From Edaphochlamys debaryana (Eukaryota > Chlorophyta > Chlorophyceae > Chlamydomonadales), in contig JAEHOE010000059.1 of NCBI GenBank assembly GCA_016858145.1, positions 186,001 to 250,000 on the forward strand: a stretch of DNA of 64,000 nt. Direction: 5' to 3'. Below, piece after piece: positions 34,777-45,283 of this stretch. The position numbers were made by a program, and so were the translations under genes. The notes beneath the pieces are model-generated. The model worked only from the letters and a program-made list of their open reading frames with translations. It had not been told where the DNA came from and did not search any database. The number at the start of each line of letters is the position of its first letter. Positions within the stretch are counted from its first letter, which is position 1.

Positions 34777-36616
34777 GTGGATCTCATCGGCGATGGGCAG
34801 TACGGCAGTATGGCAAGGGCTGGGCGGCTCGGCCCCTCCTGGCCCGGCTGCCCCGCCGCACTGTCTGCGGTTCCCTTGGCAAGGGGAGGTCGTCGCGAAG
34901 AGGACAGAGGGAGCCAGGGCGTGAGCCGGTTCGGCGGATGGAGGCGCTAAGCGCCGGATGGCCCTTCCCCACCGAGGCACCGCTTGGCCGTTCCTACGGT
35001 TTGGGAGGGAGCTTAGCGTGCGTGAAAGGTCGAGCGGGAACGCGGAGGTGCGCGTTGTGACCGAACGGCGTGAAGTGCCGCACCGGCTGCTGGAAGTGGC
35101 GGAGCGCAACGCCAGGTGCCCTTATTCGCGTGGAAAGGGTCAATGGGTCAATGGAAGCAGGAGTCGGCTTACGAAGTGCTCGTTCGTGCGTGCGTGCTGG
35201 CGAGGCCTGAAGGCTGGGGCCCGGCCGCGAATTTTGGGTGTGACCGGGGGTGAGTGGCTTCAACTCCGACCCCTACTGACTACGCGCGCTTGCATTACAG
35301 GTGTCAGTGCTCGTGCATGGTTGGGGACTGGTCTGCGGTACTCCTGACGTCCTGAGACATGGAGACGCCGGGGCTGTGAGAACAGTGAATGGCGGCAGGG
35401 CAGATCTGAGGATCTCGCGTCCAGGCCCCAAAGCAGGGATCCGTTGCTGTATCGTGACGTTGACGGTCCGCTGCGTAAGCTCAGATTGGATGTGAAACCC
35501 AGTCGTTGTGCCGTGTCCTCTCCCCGCCCCGCTCTTCTGCACACGCGGCTGCTGGTGTGCAAGACTGGTCCTCTGGAGCTTTGAGAGTTGGCAAGGACCG
35601 CTGGGCCAGGCGAGTGGCTGCAAGTGACCAAGCACCCACTGATGTGGGCACGCACTGCAGTTCTACGCCGGTCACCACGGCAGGATTCATGAGCCATTAC
35701 GAGAGTTGCAAAGCTACCGGTACCAACACAATGCTTCAACTGGGCAGCCAACCAAGCCAGCCAACGGCCTCCCTGCACGGGCAAGATCCCGTCCGCCTGA
35801 GAAAGCGCAAGCTTTGACGCTGCCTCAGGCAGCCCCAGCCCGCCAGGACTCCTTTGAGCTCCCGTCAGCTCCCAAGCATCCGTCAAACTCTGTCGCACTC
35901 AGGACCCAACGACACGCAAGGAGACAGGCGCGCGCCTGCAGCAGCAACAAAAGGCAAGGCCGTGCCCGTGCACTTCCATGTCAGCAGGCCCGCAAGCAAC
36001 CCAGCCCGATTTCCTAAACAGGGCCGGTGCAGTGCCCTGGGCTGCCCTCCACAGCTATTATGCGCAACGTAAACAGCTAGGAGTCAAGCAGTGAGGTGCG
36101 GCGCCTCTGCGTCTGACCGTCAGGCCAGCAGTGCCCATCTGAGGCGCTCCACTCAGATGCCACACGTGGACATGGAGCCAACCACACCATGACGGCATCT
36201 GCGCGCCGACGCCAAACGGTGGATGGGCGCCTCGTCACCTCCCCAACATCTGCCGTGTGCTTCGTAGTCAGCCAGGGTACAGTGCCCACTCCCAGTCAGA
36301 GGTGTACTCGTCTCCTCAAATACAGCCCGCTGTTACCATCCGCCCACTAACAGACGTGAGGACAGACATAACAAGATGACGCCCGAAAATTCACGCCGAT
36401 CAATGCTTAAGCAGCATCCCTAGTGCACCATGATTTGCTTGGCTTCCGTGCTCTCAGGGAAGTCAGCGCGAGGGAGTAGCAAGCCGCAACCCCTGAGCCC
36501 AATCCACAGACCCTGCATTAGGCAACGGTCCACTACCCATGTCAACATCACCGACAGCAATGCACAGCAAGGCACTTTGCAAAGCAGGCCACGCCGATAA
36601 CCCCGAAGCAGCATCC
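34777..36616. other. Intergenic: 3' sides of SRCR-A (plus) and MYND gene (minus)
   Basis: A convergent interval with no supported gene. Base composition is more balanced than in the coding regions. A TTACA (minus-strand TGTAA) at 35295-35299 may serve the MYND gene. I found no clear plus-strand TGTAA for SRCR-A. Confidence 0.5.
35295..35299 (-). other. Possible minus-strand poly(A) signal TGTAA
   Basis: Lies about 1.3 kb beyond the MYND gene stop. It is the only reverse TGTAA I noticed in the interval, and the assignment is tentative. Confidence 0.25.
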
Positions 36617-39579
36617 CTACAGTGCACCATGCCTTCCCGCAGCGCTAGCTATCATGCACCCCTCGTGCAACACGATCAGCCCGCCGCCTTCGGGCCTCCG
36701 CCCTCGCCCCCGCAGGCCCCCTTTGTGCCCCGACCGCCAGTGCGCCACCTGGCACTCCCGGCAGCAGTACGACACCTGACCGCAGCGCCCGCACTGCTGC
36801 CGCCGCCGCCCCCCCTCGCTGTCGCCCGCCAGGCTGACGCAGGCGGGGTTGGAGCAGGCGGGAGCAAGCACTGCCTGCACCTCGGCCTTCAGGGCAGCCA
36901 GCCGCTCCGCAGCTGCAGACAGCTCCGCTGCCCAAGCGCTGCCCTCCGGCGGGGCCTCTGCTGTCGTCGCTGTCGGCTGCTCCAGCCTCGCCGCCAGCGC
37001 CTCCACCTCCTCGCTCAGCGCGGGCTCTGCGCCGCGCAGCCGCGACGCCAGCAGCCGGAGCGCCGCAGGGCACCAAGCGACGGCGTTGTCCGCCGGGGCG
37101 TCAGGTCTGCCGCCGCCTGCACCCGAGCTGCCGCCAGGCCCCGAGCCGCCGCTGCCTCCGCCCCCTCGCACCAGCCCAGGATATGCCGCGGCCAGGCCCA
37201 CGCAGCACTGGGCCAGCGACCGAAGGCGGTCCAGCGGTGTGGCCCGCACCCCCGGCAGCTCGCCGATTCGCAGCAGGGCGGCCAGCAGGGCCCCCAGCAG
37301 CGGCACCGCCCCCGCCTCCTCCACCAGGAAGGGCAGGCACAGGGCGGCGGTAACCCGTCCGGTGCGGGCCGGGCCTGCCCGCCCCAGGGCGCCGCTCAGC
37401 GCGTGCAGCCAGTCTCGGATAAGCATGTCGGCTGTGCCCGCCGGTTTCGGGACCGCGCGTGCCAGCTGCGCCGCCTCCCGCGTCAGCCGCGACAGGGCCG
37501 GCAGGAGCTGCAGCGCGGCGAGGGCGAGCACGAAGAAGGGCGCACAGGGCGCAGAGGGGTCCACGGATCCTGGCAGCTCCATACCGGTACCCACGCCAGC
37601 CACGGTCACCACGAAGTTGAGGAGGGAGACCGCGAGGAAGAGCCACGCGCGCGGCGGAAGCGGGCCGTCTCCTAGGTGGCGAGGTTCCAGCAGCGCCCCT
37701 GGCGGCGTCCGCCTCAGCAGCTTGGCGAGCGTGGCCAGGAAGGCCGCGGCCTGGCGGGGCGGGCTGTGGACCAGCAGCGCCAGCAGGCCGCAGACGGCCG
37801 TGGGCGTGCAGAGGCACTGCGCCACCATCCGACCCTCCGGCCCCGCCGGGTCGTCCCCCCCAGCGCGGAAGAGCGCCTCCAGCAGCGGCACCACGCCACC
37901 CTCCAGCGCCGCTAGCATGCAGGGGGGCAGCTCGTCGGGAGACTCGGCGATGGAACAGACTGCGGGGCGTTCGTTGCGCACGGGCGGGCGGGCGGGCAGC
38001 AGAAGGAGAGTCAAATGGGGGCAGCGGCGCAGGCTTAGCCGCTAGCTGCAGGTTGCAGGGGCGGGCAAGGCATGGGTATGGCGCGGCTTCTTGCCTGTGT
38101 CATCAACGAGCTCCCCTGCGAGGCCGCCGTACAGCATCGCCACCGAACCCGGTAGCAAGCCCTTGACCCGCGGATCGGCCTCCGCCGGCAGCCACTCCCA
38201 GCCGAGGCAGTGCCGCGCGCCCGCGAAGAGCGCCGGCAGGAGTGAGCCGGCCTCGGCGGCCCACGCCCACGGAGACTTGGAGGCGGCGGCAAGGAGTTGA
38301 TTGACAGCTCGGGTTGCCGTCATGCCGACCTCATCGGGCGGCAGCAAGAGCGAGAACTCGTGGGAGCTCTGCCGCCGCCTGCCGCTCCAGCTCAGGTCCA
38401 CCCTCAGCTGTCCTCCGGCCGTGCGCTCCACAACCCAGAGGCAGCCCGGGCGGAGGCTCCGGCCAGCTGCAGCACCCGCACAAAGAGGCGGAGCGCTGCC
38501 CGGGCCGAGAGTGATGGCGCCGCGCTCTCCTGGTCCGTGGGAAGGGCCAGCAAGAGCGCCTGCACGGCATCGCCTGTGACGCATGGGAAGGATCCGTCCC
38601 GCTCGACGGAAGTCTGGAGCAGGGGGTCTCGCGCCAGGCCGCAGGGCCCGCCGTCCGCTGACGCCAGCGTTGAAGCCCCAAAGGCCAGCAGGGCGTGAAG
38701 GCCGCACACGCCCAGCAAGGGCTGCAGCTCGAGGCTGGGTGAGCTTCCGGCGAGGTTGCCCACCAAGGGGAGGCCCCGGACAACGGAGCTGAGGTGCAAG
38801 TGCGCCTGAGCCTGCTCTGCCGCCAAGCCCTGGGGTGCGGGCTGGCCGCTCGGTCCCGGGGGCAGCAGCAGCAGCAGGCGGCCCGTGTGCTCCAGCACCC
38901 GGCTCTCTCGCAGGGCCTTAACGAACGCCTTCGCCAGAGCGCGGTTTCGTTGCTGCTGCACGACACTGGAGAGACAGGTGATGAGGAAGGTCGCCCAGTG
39001 CGCCATCTGCCCTGCCCGAAGGCGGAACCGGCCCAAGCTGTCCGCCGAGAGCCCCGCCTGCTGCTCCGGCGACGCCAGCACCGCAGCGGCCGTCGCCGCC
39101 TGCTTCGCGGCGGCGTGCAAGTTCTGCCCTTCGAGTATTGACCTCGTCAGGTCCGCCGTGACGTCCTGGGCGGCACGCGAGGCTGCAGGGGCCGCGACCC
39201 CATGGTCGAAGGGCGCCATCACCAAAGCGCCGATCGCCGAGACCGCCTTGCCAGCCATTTCGTGCAGGTGCCGCTCTCGGGCCTCGGGGCTGCCGCTTAT
39301 CACCATGCGGCATGAGCACGCCACCAGCCGCGCAAGCCCCACGGCGAGAATGGGCCGCTTGGCCGTCGCCTCAAGCACCGCGAGGCTTGTAGCAGGTGGC
39401 CCAGAGAAGATGTAATCGCAGGTCTCCCTCGTGTAGCTTTCGAGCTCAGCCAGGACTGCCAGGCTCAGCTGCGGAATGTTCAGGTCAAGCAGGCGCTCCG
39501 CGAGTTCCGGCACGCGGTTCAGCGCCTCCCGCACGTGCTGAGGGAGCTTGGGCAGATGTTGTGCTGCTAGGACCGGCAT
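36617..39579 (-). CDS. MYND zinc-finger protein, two exons, apparent frameshifts
   Basis: A large, mostly helical, Leu/Ala-rich protein with a C-terminal MYND finger; such proteins are abundant in volvocine algae but their roles are mostly unknown. MYND fingers usually bind proline-containing protein partners. Exon 1 is 39579-38095, exon 2 37959-36617. The donor is ACAG|GCAAGA, a GC-AG type. The finger reads CSNPAC...QQCGRCGQVSYCCRECQ...HWRSGHK. Two problems: reading moves from one frame to another near 38430-38470, since VRVLQLAG lies in one frame and GCLWVVERT in the next; and after HWRSGHK the expected last Cys is out of frame at a run of five C (36717-36721), where one base fewer would give KGAC and a nearby stop. 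The gene may be decaying, or the sequence may have homopolymer errors. Confidence 0.75.
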
Positions 39580-40187
39580 GGCTGCAAAACTGCTATCAGC
39601 AGCTGGGGTGTGGAGCGCAGAATGTTGCGGTCTGCGGGTGCGCCAGGTTAAACGTTCAAGGTGGACGATCAGATACAGAGGCTATCAACGTTTATGGGAA
39701 CAGAGCTGGGCGTTCCGTTGCATTGGCGTTTCGCGCCAGATCTGGGGTCACTGCGGACGGAGGAGGTGCCCTGGGCTCCATCCTGGCTCCATCCCTGCAG
39801 TCCCACACTTCCCTCCCCGCCCTTGACAGGTCACGGACAGCATTGGGAGAGCAAGGCCTACGCGCTGCCCCATTGGAGGAGACGGGGGAATGCAGGGGTC
39901 CCCTGGGGTCCCCCGGGGTCCCCCGGGGTGCCGTGCGGTGCCTGCGGTTCTATTCCCCTGCAGTCCTACCTTCACTGCAGTGCCTGCAGTGCGGGCCTAA
40001 TAGTGATATGGGTGCCACCATGACTCGGTCGGATGCCAGGCAGCTGGCCCGTGTCTTGCGTGAGATCTGGGAGAGGCGCTTTGGAGCCCACTCAACCTAG
40101 CTTTACTTGTTCTTGCTTCACTGGACACACGTCCCTTTGGCCCACGGCCCGTATGGGAGTTCACGGCTGATGCCCTTGTCCGTGTAA

Positions 40188-40190
<3 letters not shown>

Positions 40191-40254
<64 letters not shown>
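40191..40254. repeat. (CAA)n microsatellite, about 21 units
   Basis: A perfect trinucleotide run. Read on the minus strand it gives poly-Leu, poly-Val or poly-Cys, which explains spurious hydrophobic frames here. Confidence 0.97.
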
Positions 40255-40255
<1 letters not shown>

Positions 40256-40868
40256 GTGCATCCCGCCCCGGCCCCGGCAGAGCCTGGCAAATGGCCATGG
40301 GGCAGGGAGGCATGGTAACCGAGGTGGTGCCAGGCGACGTGGGGCGGGATGGGCGGACGGGGACGACGCATCCACCCTCCAACCCAACCTAGCATGTGCC
40401 CTCCACTCTTCCGGTCAAGCCAGCAGGCTCCCCATATATATGCACCCACGCATTGTATCCGGGAGCCTGAGCATCCCACGGCAGGATGGCGGCGTGGTTC
40501 ATCCGCCTCAACCGTCTCCTCCGCGGCCGCGCCCCCGCGCCCTTTGGGGAACACCCCATCGCCCAACTGCCGCCGGAAGGTGTGAGACTGGGCGCGCCTG
40601 CCGGGTAACCGTCACGGCGCCGCCTGCTGCCGGGTACTCACAATCAAGCCGGGTCACCGCCGCCCCCCGGGCTCGACTCAAGCTACCTTGTCCGGAGCGC
40701 TCTCGACGATGACATGGGCTTCTTAAGACATGGATCTGGTCATGCGGAGGTCGCGTGTGGGCGGCGGGAGAGCGAAAGCCATTGGGTTCTGCCCTGGTGC
40801 CGCGGTCTCACGTGGGCCGGTGGGCGTTCCAGTGGTGTGATGGGCCGATGCGGCATCCTGGCCTCGGT

Positions 40869-40928
40869 GAAGATCCAGGGTAAAGATCCAGGGTAAACAT
40901 CCAGGATAAAGATCCAGGGTAAAGATCC
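40869..40928. repeat. 14-bp tandem repeat, four to five units
   Basis: The unit AGATCCAGGGTAAA recurs with small changes (ACATCCAGGATAAA). It lies in non-coding sequence, and the two TCCGGAGCGCTCTCGA copies flank it. Confidence 0.85.
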
Positions 40929-41760
40929 TCCCTTCCTTCTGTGCACGGCCCCTGCCCCTGGCTAATGCGGCCTGGTCCGGAGCGCTCTCGAGCTCCCTCA
41001 TCCTGGAGTGTGGCCCTGCTACTGACGACGCCCTGTTTTAGGGGACCAAAGGCTTGCGTGAACTGGCCGGCAGGGGACTCTTGAGACATGGAGGCGCTCG
41101 TGGGGCGGTGGCGTGCGCAGACGGAGCGGGCCCAGGGTGTGCAGCTGCAGGGGCAGGGGCCTGGACCCTGGAGGCGGCGCTGGGTGTATGGCACTCGAGT
41201 CTGGGGGCCTGCCGTGACTGCCGCAGTCGGCGGCCGCAGAGGCAGGCTGCGGCCCGCGGGGGGCCGCCCTGTATGGACGTGCCCATGGCGGTGTCCGGTG
41301 TGTCGGAGTGCGTGGCTGGAGGCCGTGTCGCGTTTGAATGCGAACAGGGATCGACAGACCGCCTGAGCACCTCGGGAGAAGTCCAACCGTCTTCCAGCTG
41401 CGGCGGGCGGCGAACATTGCCAACAAGGCTCGGCCTTTCTTCCAGGCGCGATGCCTGGTGACGCAGACGGCCCGCATGGCCACGGGGCCCCCGCTGTGGG
41501 CCCCCACCTGGCCCCAGCGGGGCTCTTCCGCCCCACCCGCCACGCTGCATGGCCCCTGCGAGTCAGTACCCGCCACCCGCCCGGTGCAAATGACAGGCCA
41601 GAAAGTAGCAACACAGGCATCTGGTCAGCATCCAGCCCACGCAAGCCGGCGTGAAGCAGTGCGCGGCAAGCCCCACCATGTTATTAATCAAGCGAACCAG
41701 ATAGCCGTACGGTATGTCCCCTGCGTGCACCGCGCTCAGTGCGCCTGTGTGGTCACCTTG

Positions 41761-43287
41761 TCAGGCCGCCCCTGCTGCGCCGCTGCCCGAGGGGCAGGGC
41801 GTCGTCACCGACGGCGTGCGGCTGTTTGCGCCCTCTGCCCCGGCCCCGGCCCCGTCCTCCTCGTCACCCCCGTCGTCTGGCGCCACCCGCCCCCGGTGCG
41901 CCCACGAGCGCAGGAGGTACCCCAGCCACAGGGGCGCACCCACGGCCACCCCCGCCAGGCTCAGCGCGTTGACCACAACGTCCGACACAAACCAGCCGGA
42001 CTGCGGTATGCCGGCCTCACGTGTCATGCCGTACAACGAGAACCCAACCGCCGCCACCGCTACCATTCCCACCGTCCCAATCACAACCCCGGCGCTGCAC
42101 GCCAGGAGCGCCCAAGTGAAGCGCCCCTCGTCGATGCTTGACGCGGTCCCGCCCCCGGGCAGGCCCCGCGCCAGCACGCCCGCCAGATCGTGCTTGGCCA
42201 CACCGCCGCCCTCCTCCGCCGGCCCAAGGCACGCCTCGCTGAGACGCGAGCTCACGTTCCAAAAGTACGCAAACCAGAAGGCGCAGCCCACAGCCAGGAT
42301 GAGCGCAAGTGCAAAGTAGGCAATTGCGACACGCAGCTTGAGGTTGATGCAAAAGTCAAAGGAGCGGGTGTACCAGGCCTGCACCTCGCCGTACACCATG
42401 ACCACCTGGAATGTCCGCACCACGACCGCCCCGCCCAGCAGGGCCGCCGGGACCCCTGCCAGCATCTTGTGCCCCAGCGGCCCCACCGTCCGGCCGGCCA
42501 GAAACGCGGCGATGCCGCATGCGGGGCCCACGGAGCCGAGCACAACCGCCGTACGCATCGTGAAGGCCAGGCCGTCGTAACGGCACTGGGGCGCCGAGGG
42601 GTCGGCGTCGTCCCCACCGCCGTAGTGGGCCAGCAGGGCCGAGAAGAAGCCCTCCCCCTGAGTGCACCACAGGCCAAAGGCCTGCAGCTTGTTCAGCGTG
42701 CTAGCGTAGATGAAGAGCTGCACCAGCTTCACCAGCGCGAAGGCCGTGTTGACGCCCTGTGCCAGGGCCCCGCTGTGCTCCAACGCCAGGTATAAGAGCG
42801 CCTCCAGGGACTGACTCCAGCAGCAGGCCGCCGCCGCGAACGGCTGCAGCACCCGGAAGGCCAGCTCCCGCGTAAAACCCAGCACGAGCGTCTCCACGCT
42901 CAGCACCCAGGCGGCGACGCCCCAGGCCACCGCAAGGGCCTGGATTACGATGTAGGCCATCAGCGCTACCCCCTCAGCCCCGACCGCGCCGGCACATGTG
43001 GTCGTGTCCTGGGCCGCAGCAGCTGCCTGCATCTCGGGCACGAGATGCTCGTTGACAAGCACCACCAGCTTGACATCGATCACGAAGCTGGCGATCGTGA
43101 AGCCCACCAGCCCGAGGCCAACCACCAGCATGACCTTGTCAAAGGCTGAATAAACCGGGGCCGGCGGCATATCGACGCTCCTGCGCCACCAGGCCGTCAC
43201 CATGCTCCAGAATGTGTCTTTTGTAGTGTCATGCTGAGGCAAATCGTCCTTGTCTAGAGTTTCGGCCGCCGTGGGGTCGCGGTCCAT
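41761..43287 (-). CDS. Intronless multi-pass membrane protein, 508 aa, unknown function
   Basis: A single uninterrupted frame from ATG at 43287 to a stop at 41761. After a polar N-terminus of about 50 residues there are roughly eight to nine hydrophobic segments, for example VMLVVGLGLVGFTIASFVI, VAWGVAAWVLSVETLVLGF, VAIAYFALALILAVG and WALLACSAGVVIGTVGM. The C-terminal tail is acidic (DDGGDEEDGAGAGAE) and probably cytosolic. I recognise no transporter or channel signature, so no function is proposed. Being intronless is unusual beside neighbours with 3-24 exons and may mean retroposition or simply an old single-exon gene. It is separated from SRCR-B on the other strand by about 2 kb. Confidence 0.8.
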   Translation of the reverse strand: MDRDPTAAETLDKDDLPQHDTTKDTFWSMVTAWWRRSVDMPPAPVYSAFDKVMLVVGLGLVGFTIASFVIDVKLVVLVNEHLVPEMQAAAAAQDTTTCAGAVGAEGVALMAYIVIQALAVAWGVAAWVLSVETLVLGFTRELAFRVLQPFAAAACCWSQSLEALLYLALEHSGALAQGVNTAFALVKLVQLFIYASTLNKLQAFGLWCTQGEGFFSALLAHYGGGDDADPSAPQCRYDGLAFTMRTAVVLGSVGPACGIAAFLAGRTVGPLGHKMLAGVPAALLGGAVVVRTFQVVMVYGEVQAWYTRSFDFCINLKLRVAIAYFALALILAVGCAFWFAYFWNVSSRLSEACLGPAEEGGGVAKHDLAGVLARGLPGGGTASSIDEGRFTWALLACSAGVVIGTVGMVAVAAVGFSLYGMTREAGIPQSGWFVSDVVVNALSLAGVAVGAPLWLGYLLRSWAHRGRVAPDDGGDEEDGAGAGAEGANSRTPSVTTPCPSGSGAAGAA

Positions 43288-45283
43288 TTCTATGCGTTAC
43301 TTAACGTGGGATTACTCTGACAAGGGCATAAGGTCAAATTGAAGACATAAAAAGGAAAGTTGGATGGCGTTGTGCCCTTGTAAGGAACGAAGTGAGGGGC
43401 TTCGATGTCATGTCGCGCCCCGATCGTGGTGGGAAGTAAGGCGGAGACAGTTCTGCCTAATCGCAAACTTGCAGTTAAGTCTGTAGAACAAGAAACCTGC
43501 GCGAAACATCGCCCGGCTCGGCAGCTGAGGTCGGCACACGCAGCGGCCACCCGCCAGGAATGGCTTGCAGCGACGCCTCTACAGTATCAACCAAATATTA
43601 TAAAGTATAGGAACAGGCACGGTGCCCGGAGAGACCCTGTCTGGTCAGACCTTCGCCGCCTTCCACCGGCCCACCGTCCCAGCCCACCCACGGTACCTGC
43701 AGACGGTGCTGCCCACGCCCGCCCCGGTCGCGACCGCGCTTCCTCCTCCCCTCCCATCTCCGGCCGGCCCCACCTCCCCACTGCTGACGCAGCCCCCGCC
43801 CCCCCTGCCCGGCGGGTTTCCAGCTGCTGCGAAGACTGCCCGGACGCCCCAAACGCGGCTTACGCGGGTATGTCCTGCGCCTGCCCCCTTGCCAACAACC
43901 CTGCCGCCAAGCCCTCGCCGCACGGCAGTCGCACAAGTGACCCAACTCGACCCGGGCCCCGCAGCCCGCCACCAGCATCGCATCACCCCATGCCGCGGCG
44001 TCTTCATTCGCGCCACGGCTCTCCGCCCACGCTTCCCCCACTCCTTAAGCCCACCAAGGGCCCCAACCCCCGCCCGCACCCAAGCCCAGTCAAACGCCTC
44101 AGCAGGCGCCTCAGCCCCAGGCCCTAGTTACGTCCCGAGCCCAACGAATGAATGAACCCTTCAGCGCCGCCGCCGACCCGGGCACACGGTCCCCAGGATC
44201 GCCAGCCCCCCTTCCTACCCTCGGCCAGCTGCACCACGCTGCACCAAACGCCAGTTACGTTGGAGCCTGCGGTCTGAGCCTCCCCGCCTGCCCCCTGTCG
44301 TCCTCCCCCTGCACGTCTGCGGCTTAGGGATCCAGCCATTGACGCCCGTGCTGCCGCCCCCGCCCCAGAGCCTCACAGCCCTTCCCCCTCCCGTCTACAG
44401 CCACCACCCGAGTCGCTAGGAGCACACTCAACAGCGGCGTGCTGCAGTCTCACGCAGTTTGCCGAACTGCCGCAAGGGTGCGCGCTCCAGCCAGGTCCCC
44501 GCCGGCCCCCGCCCTGGAAGTAGTGGGTGATAATCCACGCCCAGAGTGTGACCCTGCTACGGACTCCTCCCGGAGGGCGGACGGCGTACTGCACGGCGAA
44601 TGGGTTTCATGCTCGTGAGGGTGACGGCGGTGGCCCTGAGATATGTTGACGCTGGGACTGTGAGGAAACGCGCGCGGCTAGGGGCGGCTGGAGATCGAAC
44701 CCCGATCGGTTGGCCAGGGTGGGGACGGGGTTCAGACGGTGCGGACGGGGTTCGCGCGGGCACTACTAGCGTCAAAGCCCTGGTGCTGAAGTCTCATTTG
44801 GGCGTCATAGTGATGTGCATTGAGCGTGCCAGAGAGCAAGAATCGCCAGCGCCCTCAGGCCGGCATCGCGACTGACGAAGCTCCAGTTGATACGGCCGGC
44901 GGGCGCAGTTATTGCGGCTGGGCAGTACACGCACCAGGAAGCGTCGGGGGCCCTTACGACCTAGTCGAACCACCTGCACAAACTGTGGCACCACTCAGAG
45001 TCTAGCTTTAGCATTTGGGCACGTTACCGCAACATTATTGTGCATATCGCACTTTCGCTGAGCTGCGAGAGGCGAAGCTAGTCAAACACCACACGTAAAG
45101 CTTTATATATCAACTCTTAAACACATCGTGCAGCTCGACGAAGGCCCTGGCGCGGGGGGCGCTCAAGCGTGCCATTGCGCGCGGCTCTCGGCAAAGTACC
45201 CCGCTGTGGACCCACGGATACAGTATTAACGAATTACTATAGCCCGCTGGTGATCGTCGCCGTCGGCACACGGTCGCGCCAAG
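43288..45283. promoter_or_regulatory. Divergent upstream region of the membrane protein and SRCR-B
   Basis: Both flanking genes point away from this 2-kb interval. A plus-strand Pro/Thr-rich frame at 43622-44155 (start MPGETLSG, 177 aa) and a longer overlapping one at 43405-44127 have no recognisable domain; a small gene there is possible but not supported. The last 250 bp are AT-richer and include a TATA-like block. Confidence 0.45.
45102..45113 (+). promoter_or_regulatory. TATA-like box upstream of SRCR-B
   Basis: TTTATATATCAA lies about 170 bp before the SRCR-B ATG, in a locally AT-rich stretch. With a usual 25-35 bp spacing, the 5' UTR would be about 145 nt. Confidence 0.45.

Larger units (their letters stand above)
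39580..41760. other. Intergenic, repeat-bearing, no supported gene
   Basis: Holds the upstream region of the MYND gene and the downstream region of the membrane-protein gene. It contains a (CAA)n run, a 14-bp repeat, a TATATAT block near 40434, and TCCGGAGCGCTCTCGA twice (about 40691 and 40977). Open frames on both strands show no family motif. Confidence 0.5.

Noticed and set aside
40118..40387. Long hydrophobic poly-Leu, poly-Val and poly-Cys frames
   Set aside because: They come from reading the (CAA)n microsatellite on the minus strand.
40432..40712. Possible small gene starting at the TATATATG block
   Set aside because: The ATG overlaps the TATA-like block and the 90-aa frame has no motif or clear composition of a protein.
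40808..41644. Minus-strand 278-aa frame and overlapping frames
   Set aside because: All three frames are partly open because of base composition, and none shows conserved motifs or plausible splicing.
43405..44155. Two overlapping Pro-rich plus-strand frames as real genes
   Set aside because: No domain, no splice partner and no clear upstream signal; kept only as a note in the intergenic entry.
44660..44780. tRNA T-arm-like sequence (GGGGTTCGATCTCC on the minus strand)
   Set aside because: No matching D-arm, anticodon arm or acceptor stem could be laid out around it.
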